A DNA stretch of 64,000 nucleotides from Dyella tabacisoli (GTDB lineage Bacteria; Pseudomonadota; Gammaproteobacteria; Xanthomonadales; Rhodanobacteraceae): positions 1-64,000 of the forward strand of contig NZ_KZ857185.1 in assembly GCF_003350925.1 (NCBI RefSeq), given 5' to 3'. The position numbers and the translations under genes were made by a program. Of this stretch, positions 17,441-26,477 are shown one piece after another (the first letter of the stretch is position 1; every line of letters starts with the position of its first letter). The notes beneath the pieces were generated by a model, which searched no databases, was not told the DNA's origin, and was given only the letters and a program-made list of their open reading frames with translations.

Positions 17441-19543
17441 TTACGACTTTGTCAGGCAGAGCTTTTCCAGCAGGGTTTGCTGCGCGTTATGCGGCGCGGC
17501 TTCGCCCGGCTGTGCACGTACATAATGGCCGTCGCTGTCGAGCAGCCAGGCCTGCGTATTGTCGATGAGGTAGTTGGCCAGGGTCTCGTCGTAGACGCGC
17601 GTGGCCAATACCGGATCGAGAATCGGAAAGGCGACCTCGATTCGCCGCATCAGGTTGCGTTCCATCCAATCGGCGCTGGCGCAATAAGTCTCCGCCGCAC
17701 CATCGTTGGCGAACCAGTAGACGCGGCTGTGTTCCAGAAAGCGTCCCACGATGGAGCGTACGCGGATGTGCTCGGAGATACCGGGCAGGCCAGGGCGCAG
17801 GGTGCAGGCGCCGCGCACGATCAGGTCGATTTCCACCCCCGCCTGCGATGCGCGGTACAACGCCTCGATAACGTGGGCTTCGTTCAGTGCGTTGAGTTTG
17901 GCGACGATGCGTGCCGGTCGCCCTGCCTCGGCATGAGCGATTTCGCGCTCGATCTTCTCAAGCACGCTCTTGTACAAGGTGAAAGGCGAGTGCAGCAAGC
18001 GCTTCAGGCTGATGATCGGCCCTAGCCCGGAGAGCTGCAGGAACACCTTATGCAGGTCTTCGCCGATCTCCGGTTGCGCCGTCATCAGGCCGATATCGGT
18101 GTAGGCGCGGCTATTGGCCTGGTGATAGTTGCCGGTGGACAGATGCACATAGCGGCGCAGTACGTCGTCCTCGCGGCGCACGATCAGCAGCATCTTGGCG
18201 TGTGTCTTGTAGCCGACGACGCCGTAGACCACCTGCACGCCGGCCTCTTGCAGACGTGTGGCGAGGCCGATGTTGGCTTCTTCGTCGAAACGAGCGCGTA
18301 GTTCGACCACGACGGTGACGTCTTTGCCGTTGCGTGCCGCCTCCACCAGTAGATCGACCAGGGGTGTGTCGGCGCCGGCACGGTACAGGGTCTGCTTGAT
18401 GGCCAGCACATTCGGATCTTGCGTGGCCTGGCGCAGCAGTTCGACCACGGCAGCGAACGATTCATAAGGGTGATGCAGCAGCACATCGCGCTGGCGCAGC
18501 ACTTCAAAAGTGCATTTGCTGGTTTCGAGTGCGCGCGGCAGTCGCGGCGTGAAGCGCGGATATTTCAGCTCCGGCCGGTCCAGGCGCTCATAAATAGTGC
18601 CGGCGCGGATGATATTGACCGGGCCGTTGCAGCGGTAGACGTCGGTTTCTTCCAGCTCGAAATTGGTGGTCAGCAGGGTGACGATGGCTTTGGGGCAGTC
18701 GTTGCCGATCTCCAGCCGCACGGGGCGGGCATAGCCGCGGCCGAGCAGCTCCTCGCTGAGGGCGCTGGCCAGATTCGCCACCTCAGCTTCTTCCACCATC
18801 AGCTCGCTATTGCGGGTGACTCTGAATTGGTAGGAGCCGGCCACCTTCAAGCCGGGGAACATCAGGTCGACGAACCCTTGCAGCAGTTCGGCGAGAAAGA
18901 CGTAATGGTCGCCCGGCTCGCACACTTCATCGGGCAGACGAATGATCCGCGGTAGCGAGCGCGGGGCGCGCACCAGCGCCATATGTCCTTCGCGGCCAAA
19001 CGCATCGCGGCCTTTCAATACGACGGCGATGTTCAAGGTCTTGTTGAGAATGCGCGGAAATGGATGCACGGGGTCCAGCCCCAGCGGCGACAGCACCGGG
19101 AGCACCTCGTTCTCGAAATAGCCCTGCAACCAGTGCAGTTGGCGCGCGGACCAGCGGTCGCGAGTAAGAAAGCGGATGCCTTCGGCATCGAGTGCCGGCC
19201 CCAGCTCGTCTTGCCAGGTGGTGTATTGCTCGGCGGCCAAGTCCAGCACGCGCTTGCGGATGCGCGTTAATAACTCGCCCGACGGCACCCCGTCCGGCCC
19301 CGGTGCAGCGGAGCCGTAGCTATGGTGATGCTTGAGCATCGCCACGCGGACCTCGAAGAATTCGTCCAGATTATTAGCGACGATGCTTAAGTAGCGCAGG
19401 CGCTCCAGCAGCGGCACCTGCGGATCTCGTGCCTGGGCGAGCACGCGAAAGTTGAATTCTAAGGCGGCCAGTTCACGGCTGAGGTACAGCTCAGGGGCGT
19501 TTCGGTCGGCGATGGGCGGGGGAGTCGTGGGTTTACGGCGCAT
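17441..19543 (-). CDS. ppk1: polyphosphate kinase 1
   Basis: This 700-residue enzyme makes polyphosphate from ATP. It has the N-terminal domain starting LYLSRELAALEFNFRVL, the head domain, and two phospholipase-D-like C-terminal domains. KTHAKMLLIVRRED contains the histidine that is phosphorylated, and YVHLSTGNYH follows. The size matches the family's 690-740. It sits between phoR and ppx on one strand, 123 bases from phoR, so phosphate-limitation control is likely, although no convincing Pho box was found. Confidence 0.96.
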   Translation of the reverse strand: MRRKPTTPPPIADRNAPELYLSRELAALEFNFRVLAQARDPQVPLLERLRYLSIVANNLDEFFEVRVAMLKHHHSYGSAAPGPDGVPSGELLTRIRKRVLDLAAEQYTTWQDELGPALDAEGIRFLTRDRWSARQLHWLQGYFENEVLPVLSPLGLDPVHPFPRILNKTLNIAVVLKGRDAFGREGHMALVRAPRSLPRIIRLPDEVCEPGDHYVFLAELLQGFVDLMFPGLKVAGSYQFRVTRNSELMVEEAEVANLASALSEELLGRGYARPVRLEIGNDCPKAIVTLLTTNFELEETDVYRCNGPVNIIRAGTIYERLDRPELKYPRFTPRLPRALETSKCTFEVLRQRDVLLHHPYESFAAVVELLRQATQDPNVLAIKQTLYRAGADTPLVDLLVEAARNGKDVTVVVELRARFDEEANIGLATRLQEAGVQVVYGVVGYKTHAKMLLIVRREDDVLRRYVHLSTGNYHQANSRAYTDIGLMTAQPEIGEDLHKVFLQLSGLGPIISLKRLLHSPFTLYKSVLEKIEREIAHAEAGRPARIVAKLNALNEAHVIEALYRASQAGVEIDLIVRGACTLRPGLPGISEHIRVRSIVGRFLEHSRVYWFANDGAAETYCASADWMERNLMRRIEVAFPILDPVLATRVYDETLANYLIDNTQAWLLDSDGHYVRAQPGEAAPHNAQQTLLEKLCLTKS

Positions 19544-19666
19544 GGTGCCATTCTGGCGTATGGCGTGAATAAGCTCATGCCGCAGCGCCGCGTATTGTGA
19601 TGGCCGGCTTGGTTGCTATTCACGATGGCGGCGCTGATGGGGCCGCCCGCGATCTCGGAGAGGCTC

Positions 19667-20935
19667 TTAAACCTCGTCCGAGCCACCGAGTTTGAGCAGC
19701 CGCTCGTGTCCGAAACAGCACGAGAAGGTGGAGCCCTGGCCGGGCTCGCTTTGGATATCCAGCCGGGCCTGATGCAGGTTCAGCACATGTTTGACGATCG
19801 AAAGCCCCAGGCCGGTACCGCCGCTGTCGCGCGAACGGCTGGACGACACGCGGTAGAAGCGCTCGGTAAGTCGAGCCAGGTGCGAGGCAGGAATGCCAAA
19901 GCCGGTATCGGTGACCGAATAGGTGGCGCCTTCGGGTGTCCGTAGCCAACGGATGGTGATATTGCCGCCGGTTGGGGTGTAGCGCACCGCATTGCTGACC
20001 AGATTGGACAACGCGCTGTGCAAATCTTTGACCGAACCGAGCAGATCGGTTTCGGCGGTGGATTCGAGCACGATGTGGTGGCGACCTTGGCTGAGCGCTT
20101 CGGCTTCTCGCCGAATAGTGGCCATCAGCGGCGTCATCTGCACACGCTCGTCAGCCACGTGCTCCTGAGTTTCCAGGCGTGACAGGGTGAGCAGATCTTC
20201 GACGATCTGTCCCATGCGCTTGGATTGTGCGCGCATCTCACCCAGCACCGGGGCAAGTTCGGGGACGTCACTCGGATCGATCAGTTCCAGATAGCCGTGG
20301 ATCACCGTAAGCGGTGTGCGCAGTTCGTGCGATACGTTGGCCACAAAGTCGCGACGAATCTGCTCCAGCCGCGTCAGGTGGCTGATATCGCGCGCCAGCA
20401 ATAGCCGCTGACGGCGTCCGAACGGCAACAGGGTGACATTGATGTGGCGATTCGGGTGTCCGGGCGCAGCGACGTCGTTGAGCGGCTCGAAAGCGCCGTC
20501 CTTCAGCCAGCCCGCCAGTTCGGTGGTACTCAGGCGTTCGTGCAGGGCGGTGCCACGATCCTGCGGGCGACGCAGGCCGAGCAGGTCTTCGGCGGCATGG
20601 TTGAACCAGCGCACATGCTGCTCGTTGTCGAGCAGCACGACAGCGTCCGGCAAATTGCCGGCGGCGCTGCGCAGGTCGCGCAAACTGGAGGCGATACGAC
20701 GAGAACGCGTCATGAAACGGTCATGCTGCAAGGGGCTGAGGCCGGGAGGGGCTGTCATCATGGAGCCGGTTTGATGACGGATTCGAGTCAGCAGCAAGAC
20801 GGTTTCCGCTACAGCGACCAGGGACACGCCAATGGCGATATAGCCACCGGCCAACCACCCTAATGCGGCACCCACGACCAAGCCGGCCGCAAGTGCGGCC
20901 GGCAGTTTCCAGGTGGATTCAGATGATTGCTGCAT
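19667..20935 (-). CDS. phoR: phosphate-regulon sensor histidine kinase PhoR
   Basis: The 422-residue inner-membrane kinase has two closely spaced hydrophobic helices (about residues 12-50), a PAS-like segment containing VVLLDNEQHVRWFNHAAEDLLG, and a HisKA domain with phosphoacceptor FVANVSHELRTPL near residue 200. The HATPase domain has N (NLVSNAVRYTP), DTGFGIP and GGTGLGLSIVKH boxes. The lack of a large periplasmic domain is typical of PhoR, which senses through PstSCAB/PhoU. phoB is 96 bases upstream. Confidence 0.94.
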   Translation of the reverse strand: MQQSSESTWKLPAALAAGLVVGAALGWLAGGYIAIGVSLVAVAETVLLLTRIRHQTGSMMTAPPGLSPLQHDRFMTRSRRIASSLRDLRSAAGNLPDAVVLLDNEQHVRWFNHAAEDLLGLRRPQDRGTALHERLSTTELAGWLKDGAFEPLNDVAAPGHPNRHINVTLLPFGRRQRLLLARDISHLTRLEQIRRDFVANVSHELRTPLTVIHGYLELIDPSDVPELAPVLGEMRAQSKRMGQIVEDLLTLSRLETQEHVADERVQMTPLMATIRREAEALSQGRHHIVLESTAETDLLGSVKDLHSALSNLVSNAVRYTPTGGNITIRWLRTPEGATYSVTDTGFGIPASHLARLTERFYRVSSSRSRDSGGTGLGLSIVKHVLNLHQARLDIQSEPGQGSTFSCCFGHERLLKLGGSDEV

Positions 20936-21031
20936 TAAAATTTAGGCCGGGTTGCGCTGGCAATCGCCAAGCATCGGCAAAAGCCGCAGTCCCCGCAAGC
21001 CACCAACGCCGGTTCAGTCAGCAGAGTCGAG

Positions 21032-21721
21032 TCAGACGTTAGCGGAGAAGCGGTAGCCGGCACCGCGAACGGTCTGCACCATGTCGTCCAGTTTCCATGG
21101 CTCCAGCGTCTTGCGCAGCCGACGGATATGAACGTCAACGGTGCGTTCCTCGACGTATACGCTGCCGCCCCATACATGGTCGAGCAACTGTGCGCGCGAG
21201 TAGACACGCTCGGGATGGGTCATGAAAAAGTACAGCAAGCGGTATTCGGTGGGGCCGATGACAACGGCATCGTCGCCAGCGAATACCCGGTGCGCCGGGC
21301 CATCGATGCGCAAACCGCCCAGTTCGACCTGGCCGGAGCCATCGTCGCCCTGGCTTCGGCGCAATACGGCCTTGATCCGCGCGACCAGTTCGCGGGTCGA
21401 AAACGGCTTGACCACGTAGTCGTCTACACCAGCTTCCAGGCCATTGACTCGATCCATCTCTTCACCGCGGGCGGTAAGCATGATGATCGGAATCTCACGG
21501 CTCAGTTCTTCTTTACGTAAGCGCCGGGCCAGTTCTAGACCGCTGGTGCCGGGTAGCATCCAATCGAGCAAGATCAGATCGGGTACTTGTTCGGCGATAG
21601 CGAGCTGGGCGGCTCGTGCGTCGGCGGCGTGGGCCGCGTCCATGCCAGCTTTGCGCAAGGCAAAGGCGACCATGTCGCGGATCGAGGCTTCATCTTCAAC
21701 GATCAGGATGCGTTTGTGCAC
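21032..21721 (-). CDS. phoB: phosphate-regulon response regulator PhoB
   Basis: The 229-residue OmpR-type regulator has a receiver domain ([17 protein letters not shown], phosphoacceptor Asp in [10 protein letters not shown] near residue 53, conserved Lys in YVVKPFS) and a winged-helix DNA-binding domain with [15 protein letters not shown] near the C terminus. The GTG at 21721 gives the usual N terminus; a TTG at 21754 would add 11 residues. It should activate phosphate-starvation genes on phosphorylation by PhoR. Confidence 0.94.
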   Translation of the reverse strand: MHKRILIVEDEASIRDMVAFALRKAGMDAAHAADARAAQLAIAEQVPDLILLDWMLPGTSGLELARRLRKEELSREIPIIMLTARGEEMDRVNGLEAGVDDYVVKPFSTRELVARIKAVLRRSQGDDGSGQVELGGLRIDGPAHRVFAGDDAVVIGPTEYRLLYFFMTHPERVYSRAQLLDHVWGGSVYVEERTVDVHIRRLRKTLEPWKLDDMVQTVRGAGYRFSANV

Positions 21722-21856
21722 GCGTAGGTCTGCTTTAGGTGGCCTGTGACGCAATTATTGCAGCGGTCCAATGTTACGCGGCGATGACACGTAACAAAAA
21801 ATGGCCTAACCAGCCGTAATTCTTGCGAAGACCGGACACCCCAACACTGCCTCGTG

Positions 21857-23581
21857 TTAACGCTGGGCCGGTTCCAGGCCGAAGCATAGCCGTCCCGCAC
21901 AGGCTGTGCCGGGATTTTGCAATGGCTGCTGGCTGCGACCGTCCGGATTGTCCTCGGTTTGCACCTTGCGCTTGCGCAGCTCCATGACCAGCGGGGTCAG
22001 GTCGCTGATTCGCGACTGGATGCGTGCACGGGCGTAATAGTCCAGATCGGACCGGGTCAGCAGGCGCTTGAGTTGCTCCATGGCATCGAACGGGTGCCCT
22101 GACAGGTAGCTGGCATCGGCGTATGCCTCGCCGGCCCGCACCGGTTCGCCGGCCTTATCGCTGGCCTGGGCATAGGTGCGATAGAGGTCCGGCTCGTCGG
22201 CGTTATCGAGCATCGGACGCAGCATGTCGGCGGCCTGGGTCGCGTCGGCTTTCGAGCCGCCGTCGATGAGCGCTTTTGCATAAGCGAGTGCTGTCGCGCG
22301 ATTGCGTGGCGACAGGGTGTTGAGTTCTGCGTAAAGCGAGAGCGCCGCCACCCTTTGGCCGGCTTGGAACTTGGCATCGGCCAGTGCCAGTTGCAGGATC
22401 TGGTTGCTGGGATGGGTGGTTAACAGAGGCTGCAATTCGTCAATGGCTTTGCCGCCGCGGCCACTGCGCGTGAGTGCCAGCGCATAGCCGTAATGGTTGG
22501 CTGGCGTGTCGAATTCACGTCGCTTTTCGGCAATCGGCGCAGCAAAGCTCGATGCGTAGTAGGTGCTGAGCTGGGTGGAGTCGCCGGCCAGTACGCGTAC
22601 CCGTTCGCGCATTAGCGAATAGGCATCGAGCTCTTTTTTATCAGGGTCGGCCTTGCTGCTTCCTTGCTGGGTGAGAGCCGTAGTGTCTTTGACGAAGGGG
22701 ATCGGCGCGGTGCTTTTATCCCACTGGTTTTTGACCAAGGTGGAGTTGGCCGGGCGCTGCTTTTGCAAAGCGATCAGCGCATCGGCGCGCGATTTGGCAT
22801 CGCTGATGCGCGTTAGCGTGACGGGATGGGTCTGCAATAGCTGCGGTACATCGCGATCCCCGCCCGAGCCAACCCGCATGGTGTCCTGCATGCGCTCGAA
22901 AAAGGTCGCCATCGCGTTGGGATCGAAGCCGGCATTGGACAGGGTCTGGATACCCACGCGGTCAGCTTCGACCTCGTCTTTGCGGGTGAAGTTGATCTGC
23001 TTCTGCATGAGCAACCCCTGGCCGCCCATCATGATCGCGCCGGCGGCATCGCCGGCATGCGCGCCCGCGCCTGCGGCGATCGCGCCCAGCAGCACCAGAG
23101 CCATCAATGGGGCGTCCTTTTTGGATGCTTCAAAGGCGCGCTGTAAGTGATTTTGCGTGATATGACCGATTTCGTGGGCCACTACCCCGGCCAGCTCACC
23201 TTCGCTGCGAGTGATATCGATCAGCCCGGAGTTGACCGCGATATAGCCACCTGGGGCGGCAAAGGCGTTGATGACGTCGTCCTTCACAATGAAAAACGAG
23301 AAATGATCCTTGGGCTTGTCGCTACCGGCGACCAGGCGGTAGCCGAGATCATTGAGGTAGTCATCGAGCATGGCGTCGTCAACCACCATGTTCAGCGCGC
23401 GCATCTGGCGCAGCATGGAGGCGCCGTACTCCTGCGCTTCTTGCGGCGAGATCAGGGCGTTGGCCGAGCTGCCCAGATCGGGCAGGCGGACGCTGTCTTG
23501 CGCACCGGCGCCTAAGGCGAGGCTGGCGCAAATAAGTGCGGTCAGAAGGCGGGGAGCGAGGGGTCGTAGTGCCATGCGCAT
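21857..23581 (-). CDS. bepA: M48-family periplasmic metalloprotease with TPR domain (BepA-like)
   Basis: This 574-residue protein has an N-terminal signal peptide (LICASLALGAGAQ), an M48 zinc-protease domain with HEIGHITQNH near residue 137 and the third ligand in EVEADRVGIQTL, and a C-terminal tetratricopeptide-like half. The layout matches BepA (YfgC), which assists or removes stalled outer-membrane barrel proteins with the BAM complex. A BAM lipoprotein gene (bamC) is also in the window but is not adjacent. It is divergent from grxC. The length exceeds the E. coli protein (487) owing to a longer TPR region. Confidence 0.87.
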   Translation of the reverse strand: MRMALRPLAPRLLTALICASLALGAGAQDSVRLPDLGSSANALISPQEAQEYGASMLRQMRALNMVVDDAMLDDYLNDLGYRLVAGSDKPKDHFSFFIVKDDVINAFAAPGGYIAVNSGLIDITRSEGELAGVVAHEIGHITQNHLQRAFEASKKDAPLMALVLLGAIAAGAGAHAGDAAGAIMMGGQGLLMQKQINFTRKDEVEADRVGIQTLSNAGFDPNAMATFFERMQDTMRVGSGGDRDVPQLLQTHPVTLTRISDAKSRADALIALQKQRPANSTLVKNQWDKSTAPIPFVKDTTALTQQGSSKADPDKKELDAYSLMRERVRVLAGDSTQLSTYYASSFAAPIAEKRREFDTPANHYGYALALTRSGRGGKAIDELQPLLTTHPSNQILQLALADAKFQAGQRVAALSLYAELNTLSPRNRATALAYAKALIDGGSKADATQAADMLRPMLDNADEPDLYRTYAQASDKAGEPVRAGEAYADASYLSGHPFDAMEQLKRLLTRSDLDYYARARIQSRISDLTPLVMELRKRKVQTEDNPDGRSQQPLQNPGTACAGRLCFGLEPAQR

Positions 23582-23708
23582 AAGTTAAGAGACAATACCA
23601 CTGTCAGACCGCTGTCTGCGGCGTCAGTTCGACCCCGTGGCGACTTGTTTTTCAAAGCAAGGGTCCTCATTTTGCTGAACGTTTACACCAAGCCGCCGGA
23701 GTGCTGTC

Positions 23709-23972
23709 GTGCCCAAGATTGAGATTTATTCCAAGATTGTCTGCCCTTACTGCGTCAATGCGAAAAACCTGTTGAAAGCCAAGGGGCTGACCTGGAATGA
23801 GGTGCTCGTCGATACCGACCCAGAGCAGTTCAAAATCATGCTTGAGCGTAGTGGCAACCGCCGTACGGTTCCGCAAATCTTCATCAACGACCAGCACATC
23901 GGCGGCTTTGACGACCTGGTGGCTGCCGATCGCAACGGCAAGCTGGCTGAGCTGATAGGTCAGAGCGCATGA
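23709..23972 (+). CDS. grxC: glutaredoxin 3
   Basis: The 87-residue dithiol glutaredoxin reduces protein disulfides and glutathione adducts in the cytoplasm. The active site CPYC is at about residues 12-15, the cis-proline loop is TVPQIFI, and the glutathione-binding GGFDDL segment follows. It starts with GTG. Its stop overlaps the start of the next gene by four bases (ATGA), indicating translational coupling to the CxxC protein downstream. Confidence 0.94.
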   Translation: MPKIEIYSKIVCPYCVNAKNLLKAKGLTWNEVLVDTDPEQFKIMLERSGNRRTVPQIFINDQHIGGFDDLVAADRNGKLAELIGQSA

Positions 23973-24355
23973 GCAAGGATCGTCTGGCTGAATTCACGGC
24001 ATTCCGCCATCGCATGAATGAGCGGATTCTGGCCGAGGACAATCAGGTCGTGCGCCGATTCTTCGCGCTGGACACGCAGACCTACAAGGCCGGTGCACTG
24101 GATGTGAAGACTAAGGAGCTACTGGGCCTGGTCGCCTCCCTGGTGCTGCGTTGTGACGATTGCATCAGTTATCACGTGGCGCAGTGCAAAGAGGCCGGCG
24201 TCAATCGCGAGGAATTCTTTGAAACCTTCAGCGTAGGCCTGGTGGTGGGCGGCTCTATCGTGATTCCGCATCTGCGCCGCGCGGTGGATTTTCTCGATCA
24301 ATTGGAGGCTGGTACAGGCTCCGGCGAAGCCGAGGGCTGCGCCAGCCACGCTTGA
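23969..24355 (+). CDS. carboxymuconolactone decarboxylase family protein (AhpD-like fold)
   Basis: This 128-residue protein has the compact all-helical CMD fold with a CDDCISYHVAQC segment near residue 55. It preserves the CxxC and histidine typical of AhpD-like disulfide reductases rather than true gamma-carboxymuconolactone decarboxylases. Four-base overlap with grxC suggests a shared redox role, possibly with glutaredoxin or glutathione as electron source; that link is inferred. A second, unrelated family member lies at 26.9 kb. Confidence 0.85.
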   Translation: MSKDRLAEFTAFRHRMNERILAEDNQVVRRFFALDTQTYKAGALDVKTKELLGLVASLVLRCDDCISYHVAQCKEAGVNREEFFETFSVGLVVGGSIVIPHLRRAVDFLDQLEAGTGSGEAEGCASHA

Positions 24356-24533
24356 TGCGGCGGGCGAAGCCGGCAAAAAACCCTGCGTGCGAGTTTTCGC
24401 AACGCTGCATGCGAGTATTTGCAACGCCTTGCCGGTGTTCGCATAGGGCTGCATAAGCGATAATTGACAAGTTTTCAGACTGTGCGCGGTTCTCGCCGCA
24501 CAGCCTGCGCGGTTCTATTCTGAGGAGTTTCCC
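24356..24533 (+). promoter_or_regulatory. icd leader with 22-base direct repeats
   Basis: Two near-identical 22-base segments, GCGTGCGAGTTTTCGCAACG and GCATGCGAGTATTTGCAACG (each followed by two more bases), lie in direct order within 24384-24428. GATAAT at 24459-24464 could be a -10 element, but no good -35 matches. CTGTGCG/CGCACAG form a small hairpin at 24480-24503. A TGAGGAG ribosome-binding site precedes the icd ATG. Confidence 0.45.
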
Positions 24534-25550
24534 ATGAGCAAAACCATTGCCGTGATTCCGGGTGACGGTATCGGTCCCGAAATCATGAAGGCAACATTGC
24601 GCGTGCTCGATGCAATCGATTGTGGCCTCAGCTATGACGTTGTCGAGGCGGGCATGATCGCCCTCGACAAGCAAGGCGACCTGCTGCCCAAGGCCACGCT
24701 CGATGCCATCGCCAAGCATAAAGTGGCCTTGAAGGGGCCGCTCACCACGCCGATCGGCGGTGGCTTCACCTCGATCAACGTGACCTTGCGCAGGCATTTT
24801 GACCTGTACGCCAACGTGCGCCCGGCGATCAGCTTTCCGGGCACCAAGGCACGTTACGAAAACATCGACATCATCACCGTGCGCGAGAATACCGAAGGCG
24901 CTTATCTGGCTGAAGGCCAGACACTGTCCGATGACGGCGAAACAGCGACCTCGATCATCCGCAATACCCGTCGCGGCAGCACCCGCATTGTGCGTTACGC
25001 CTTTGAGATGGCCGTGAAAAAGGGCCGTAAGAAGATTACCGCCGTGCACAAAGCCAACATCATGAAGACTAGCTCGGGTCTGTTCCTCAATGTCGCCCGC
25101 GAGGTCGCCAAGGAATACCCGCAGATCGAATTCAACGAGATGATCGTCGACAACACCTGCATGCAGTTGGTGATGCGTCCTGAGCAATTCGATGTGATCG
25201 TTACCACCAACTTGTTCGGCGACATCATTTCGGATCTGTGCGCCGGCCTGGTCGGTGGCTTGGGCTTGGCGCCGGGCGACAACATCGGCGCCGATGCGGC
25301 GATCTTCGAGGCGGTTCACGGCTCAGCGCCGGACATCGCCGGCAAAGGCATCGCCAACCCCTGCGCGCTGTTGCTGGCGGCGGCCGATATGCTCGACCAT
25401 CTCGGCATGGTGGAGAAGGGCAGCAAGATCCGTCAGGCGATCCGCGACACGATGGAGCACGACCGCGCTCACGTCACCCCCGATCTGGGCGGCAAGGGCA
25501 GCACCGAAAGCTTCGGCGAGGCTATCGCCAAGCGCGTTCTGGCGGCTTGA
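24534..25550 (+). CDS. icd: isocitrate dehydrogenase, NAD-type (isocitrate/isopropylmalate dehydrogenase family)
   Basis: The 338-residue protein belongs to the short beta-decarboxylating dehydrogenases that oxidise isocitrate to 2-oxoglutarate. It starts IAVIPGDGIGPEIM and has the phosphorylation-loop/substrate segment FTSINVTLRRHFDLYANVRP. The signature region NLFGDIISDLCAGLVGGLGL and EAVHGSAPDIAGKG complete the active site. Its length is far below the 416-residue NADP enzyme and resembles NAD-type enzymes of Xanthomonadales and mitochondria. Homoisocitrate or isopropylmalate dehydrogenase is less likely because no leucine or lysine pathway gene is nearby. Confidence 0.85.
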   Translation: MSKTIAVIPGDGIGPEIMKATLRVLDAIDCGLSYDVVEAGMIALDKQGDLLPKATLDAIAKHKVALKGPLTTPIGGGFTSINVTLRRHFDLYANVRPAISFPGTKARYENIDIITVRENTEGAYLAEGQTLSDDGETATSIIRNTRRGSTRIVRYAFEMAVKKGRKKITAVHKANIMKTSSGLFLNVAREVAKEYPQIEFNEMIVDNTCMQLVMRPEQFDVIVTTNLFGDIISDLCAGLVGGLGLAPGDNIGADAAIFEAVHGSAPDIAGKGIANPCALLLAAADMLDHLGMVEKGSKIRQAIRDTMEHDRAHVTPDLGGKGSTESFGEAIAKRVLAA

Positions 25551-25909
25551 TCGCTCCACGATAAGTAGCAGCGGGAGTGGGTTGGGGTGAGCAAAGCGAA
25601 CCCCAACATGGCATGGTTTCTATGGTCATAACGAACGGTATTCATTATTGGACGCCTCCAATAGCAGGGGTCCTTAAAAAAATAATCCGCCGCGATATGC
25701 CCAAGAGTACGTAACGGTACGCTAGCAGTTCACTTCTTGTTGTCTGTACGAAAGGGTCGTGACTAGGCGATTTTAGCTGAAGCAAGGGGCCGGCTCAGCT
25801 TGAAAACAGGCGCATAATCCTTGAGGGGGCTTTGGGACGTTCTCTAACAATGGTCGTTTAAGGACTGCCGATGTTAATCATCAAAAGTCCACGAGCAGAG
25901 GGGAATGCT
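25551..25909. other. intergenic region with a REP-like palindrome
   Basis: About 360 bases hold no gene. GTTGGGGT (25581-25588) and ACCCCAAC (25600-25607) form a perfect 8-bp stem around GAGCAAAGCGA 30 bases after icd, which may terminate icd transcription or be a dispersed element. The rest is more A/T-rich than the flanks. No promoter could be assigned with confidence. Confidence 0.5.
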
Positions 25910-26260
25910 ATGAAAAAATTAAAGCCGCTTGTGTATGTTGCTATGGTCGCCATTACTGCTCCCGCAATGGCTCAGCATGATGAGGCTTGCTCGGCTGCCT
26001 GGAAAAGCTCGTCTGCCGCGCAGACCTGTACGACGTGGGACTATGTCAGCCAGGTCGAGCCAGGTATCTGTAAGTTGGATGTCGGATGCAGGACAGGTAG
26101 AGAGTTTCGAGGGCAAGACAACTACCAGCATCAAGAACGGCCCGTACAAAACACGGGCCGTTGGTATCTCGATAGCATGAAAGATTTGGTGAATAGCAAT
26201 GGCAAGCTCAGTGGCGGCAGAGAGGCTCCGCGGCCACCGATACCAGACTGGTGGCCGTGA
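25910..26260 (+). CDS. small secreted cysteine-containing protein, weakly lectin-like (CVNH-like)
   Basis: This 116-residue protein of unknown function has a clear signal peptide (MKKLKPLVYVAMVAITAPAMA, cleavage near residue 21) and four cysteines (27, 40, 54, 60). The segment ICKLDVGCRTG and, later, WYLDSMKDLVNSNGKLSG resemble the C...C and DL-NxxGxL pattern of cyanovirin-N-homology or related sugar-binding domains. That resemblance is from pattern memory and is weak. A GAGGGGA ribosome-binding site six bases before the ATG at 25910 fixes the start over one 13 codons upstream. It is followed by a strong terminator. Confidence 0.7.
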   Translation: MKKLKPLVYVAMVAITAPAMAQHDEACSAAWKSSSAAQTCTTWDYVSQVEPGICKLDVGCRTGREFRGQDNYQHQERPVQNTGRWYLDSMKDLVNSNGKLSGGREAPRPPIPDWWP

Positions 26261-26293
26261 ATAAAGTGATTAACACTAGGTTCGCATAAGCAT

Positions 26294-26340
26294 AAAAAAG
26301 GTCAGGGGCATTTAAACATGTCTCTGACCTTTTTATTTTT
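26294..26340 (+). terminator. intrinsic terminator after the first small secreted protein gene
   Basis: AAAAAAGGTCAG (from 26294) pairs with CTGACCTTTTT (26324-26334) and is followed by more T residues. The loop contains CATTTAAACATG. The A-run on one side and T-run on the other would make it work in both directions. Confidence 0.85.
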
Positions 26341-26477
26341 CGTGCCGATCAAAGATTCACGCAGCGATAACAGGTGGTGGGTGTAAAAGCTTCCTCGCAC
26401 CCGAGGGGGCGCAATGCCCATCCACACCAAAGCCAAACCTACGACATGGTTTGTCTTACGGTAGAGGGGAGCATGTC

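Noticed and set aside
21755..21856. Pho box upstream of phoB
   Set aside because: GTGTCAT and TTGTTAC are adjacent on the minus strand, but spacing and match to the 7+4+7 consensus are poor.
24255..25319. Minus-strand open frame of 354 codons
   Set aside because: It is antisense to icd and the CMD-family gene; composition is that of a shadow frame.
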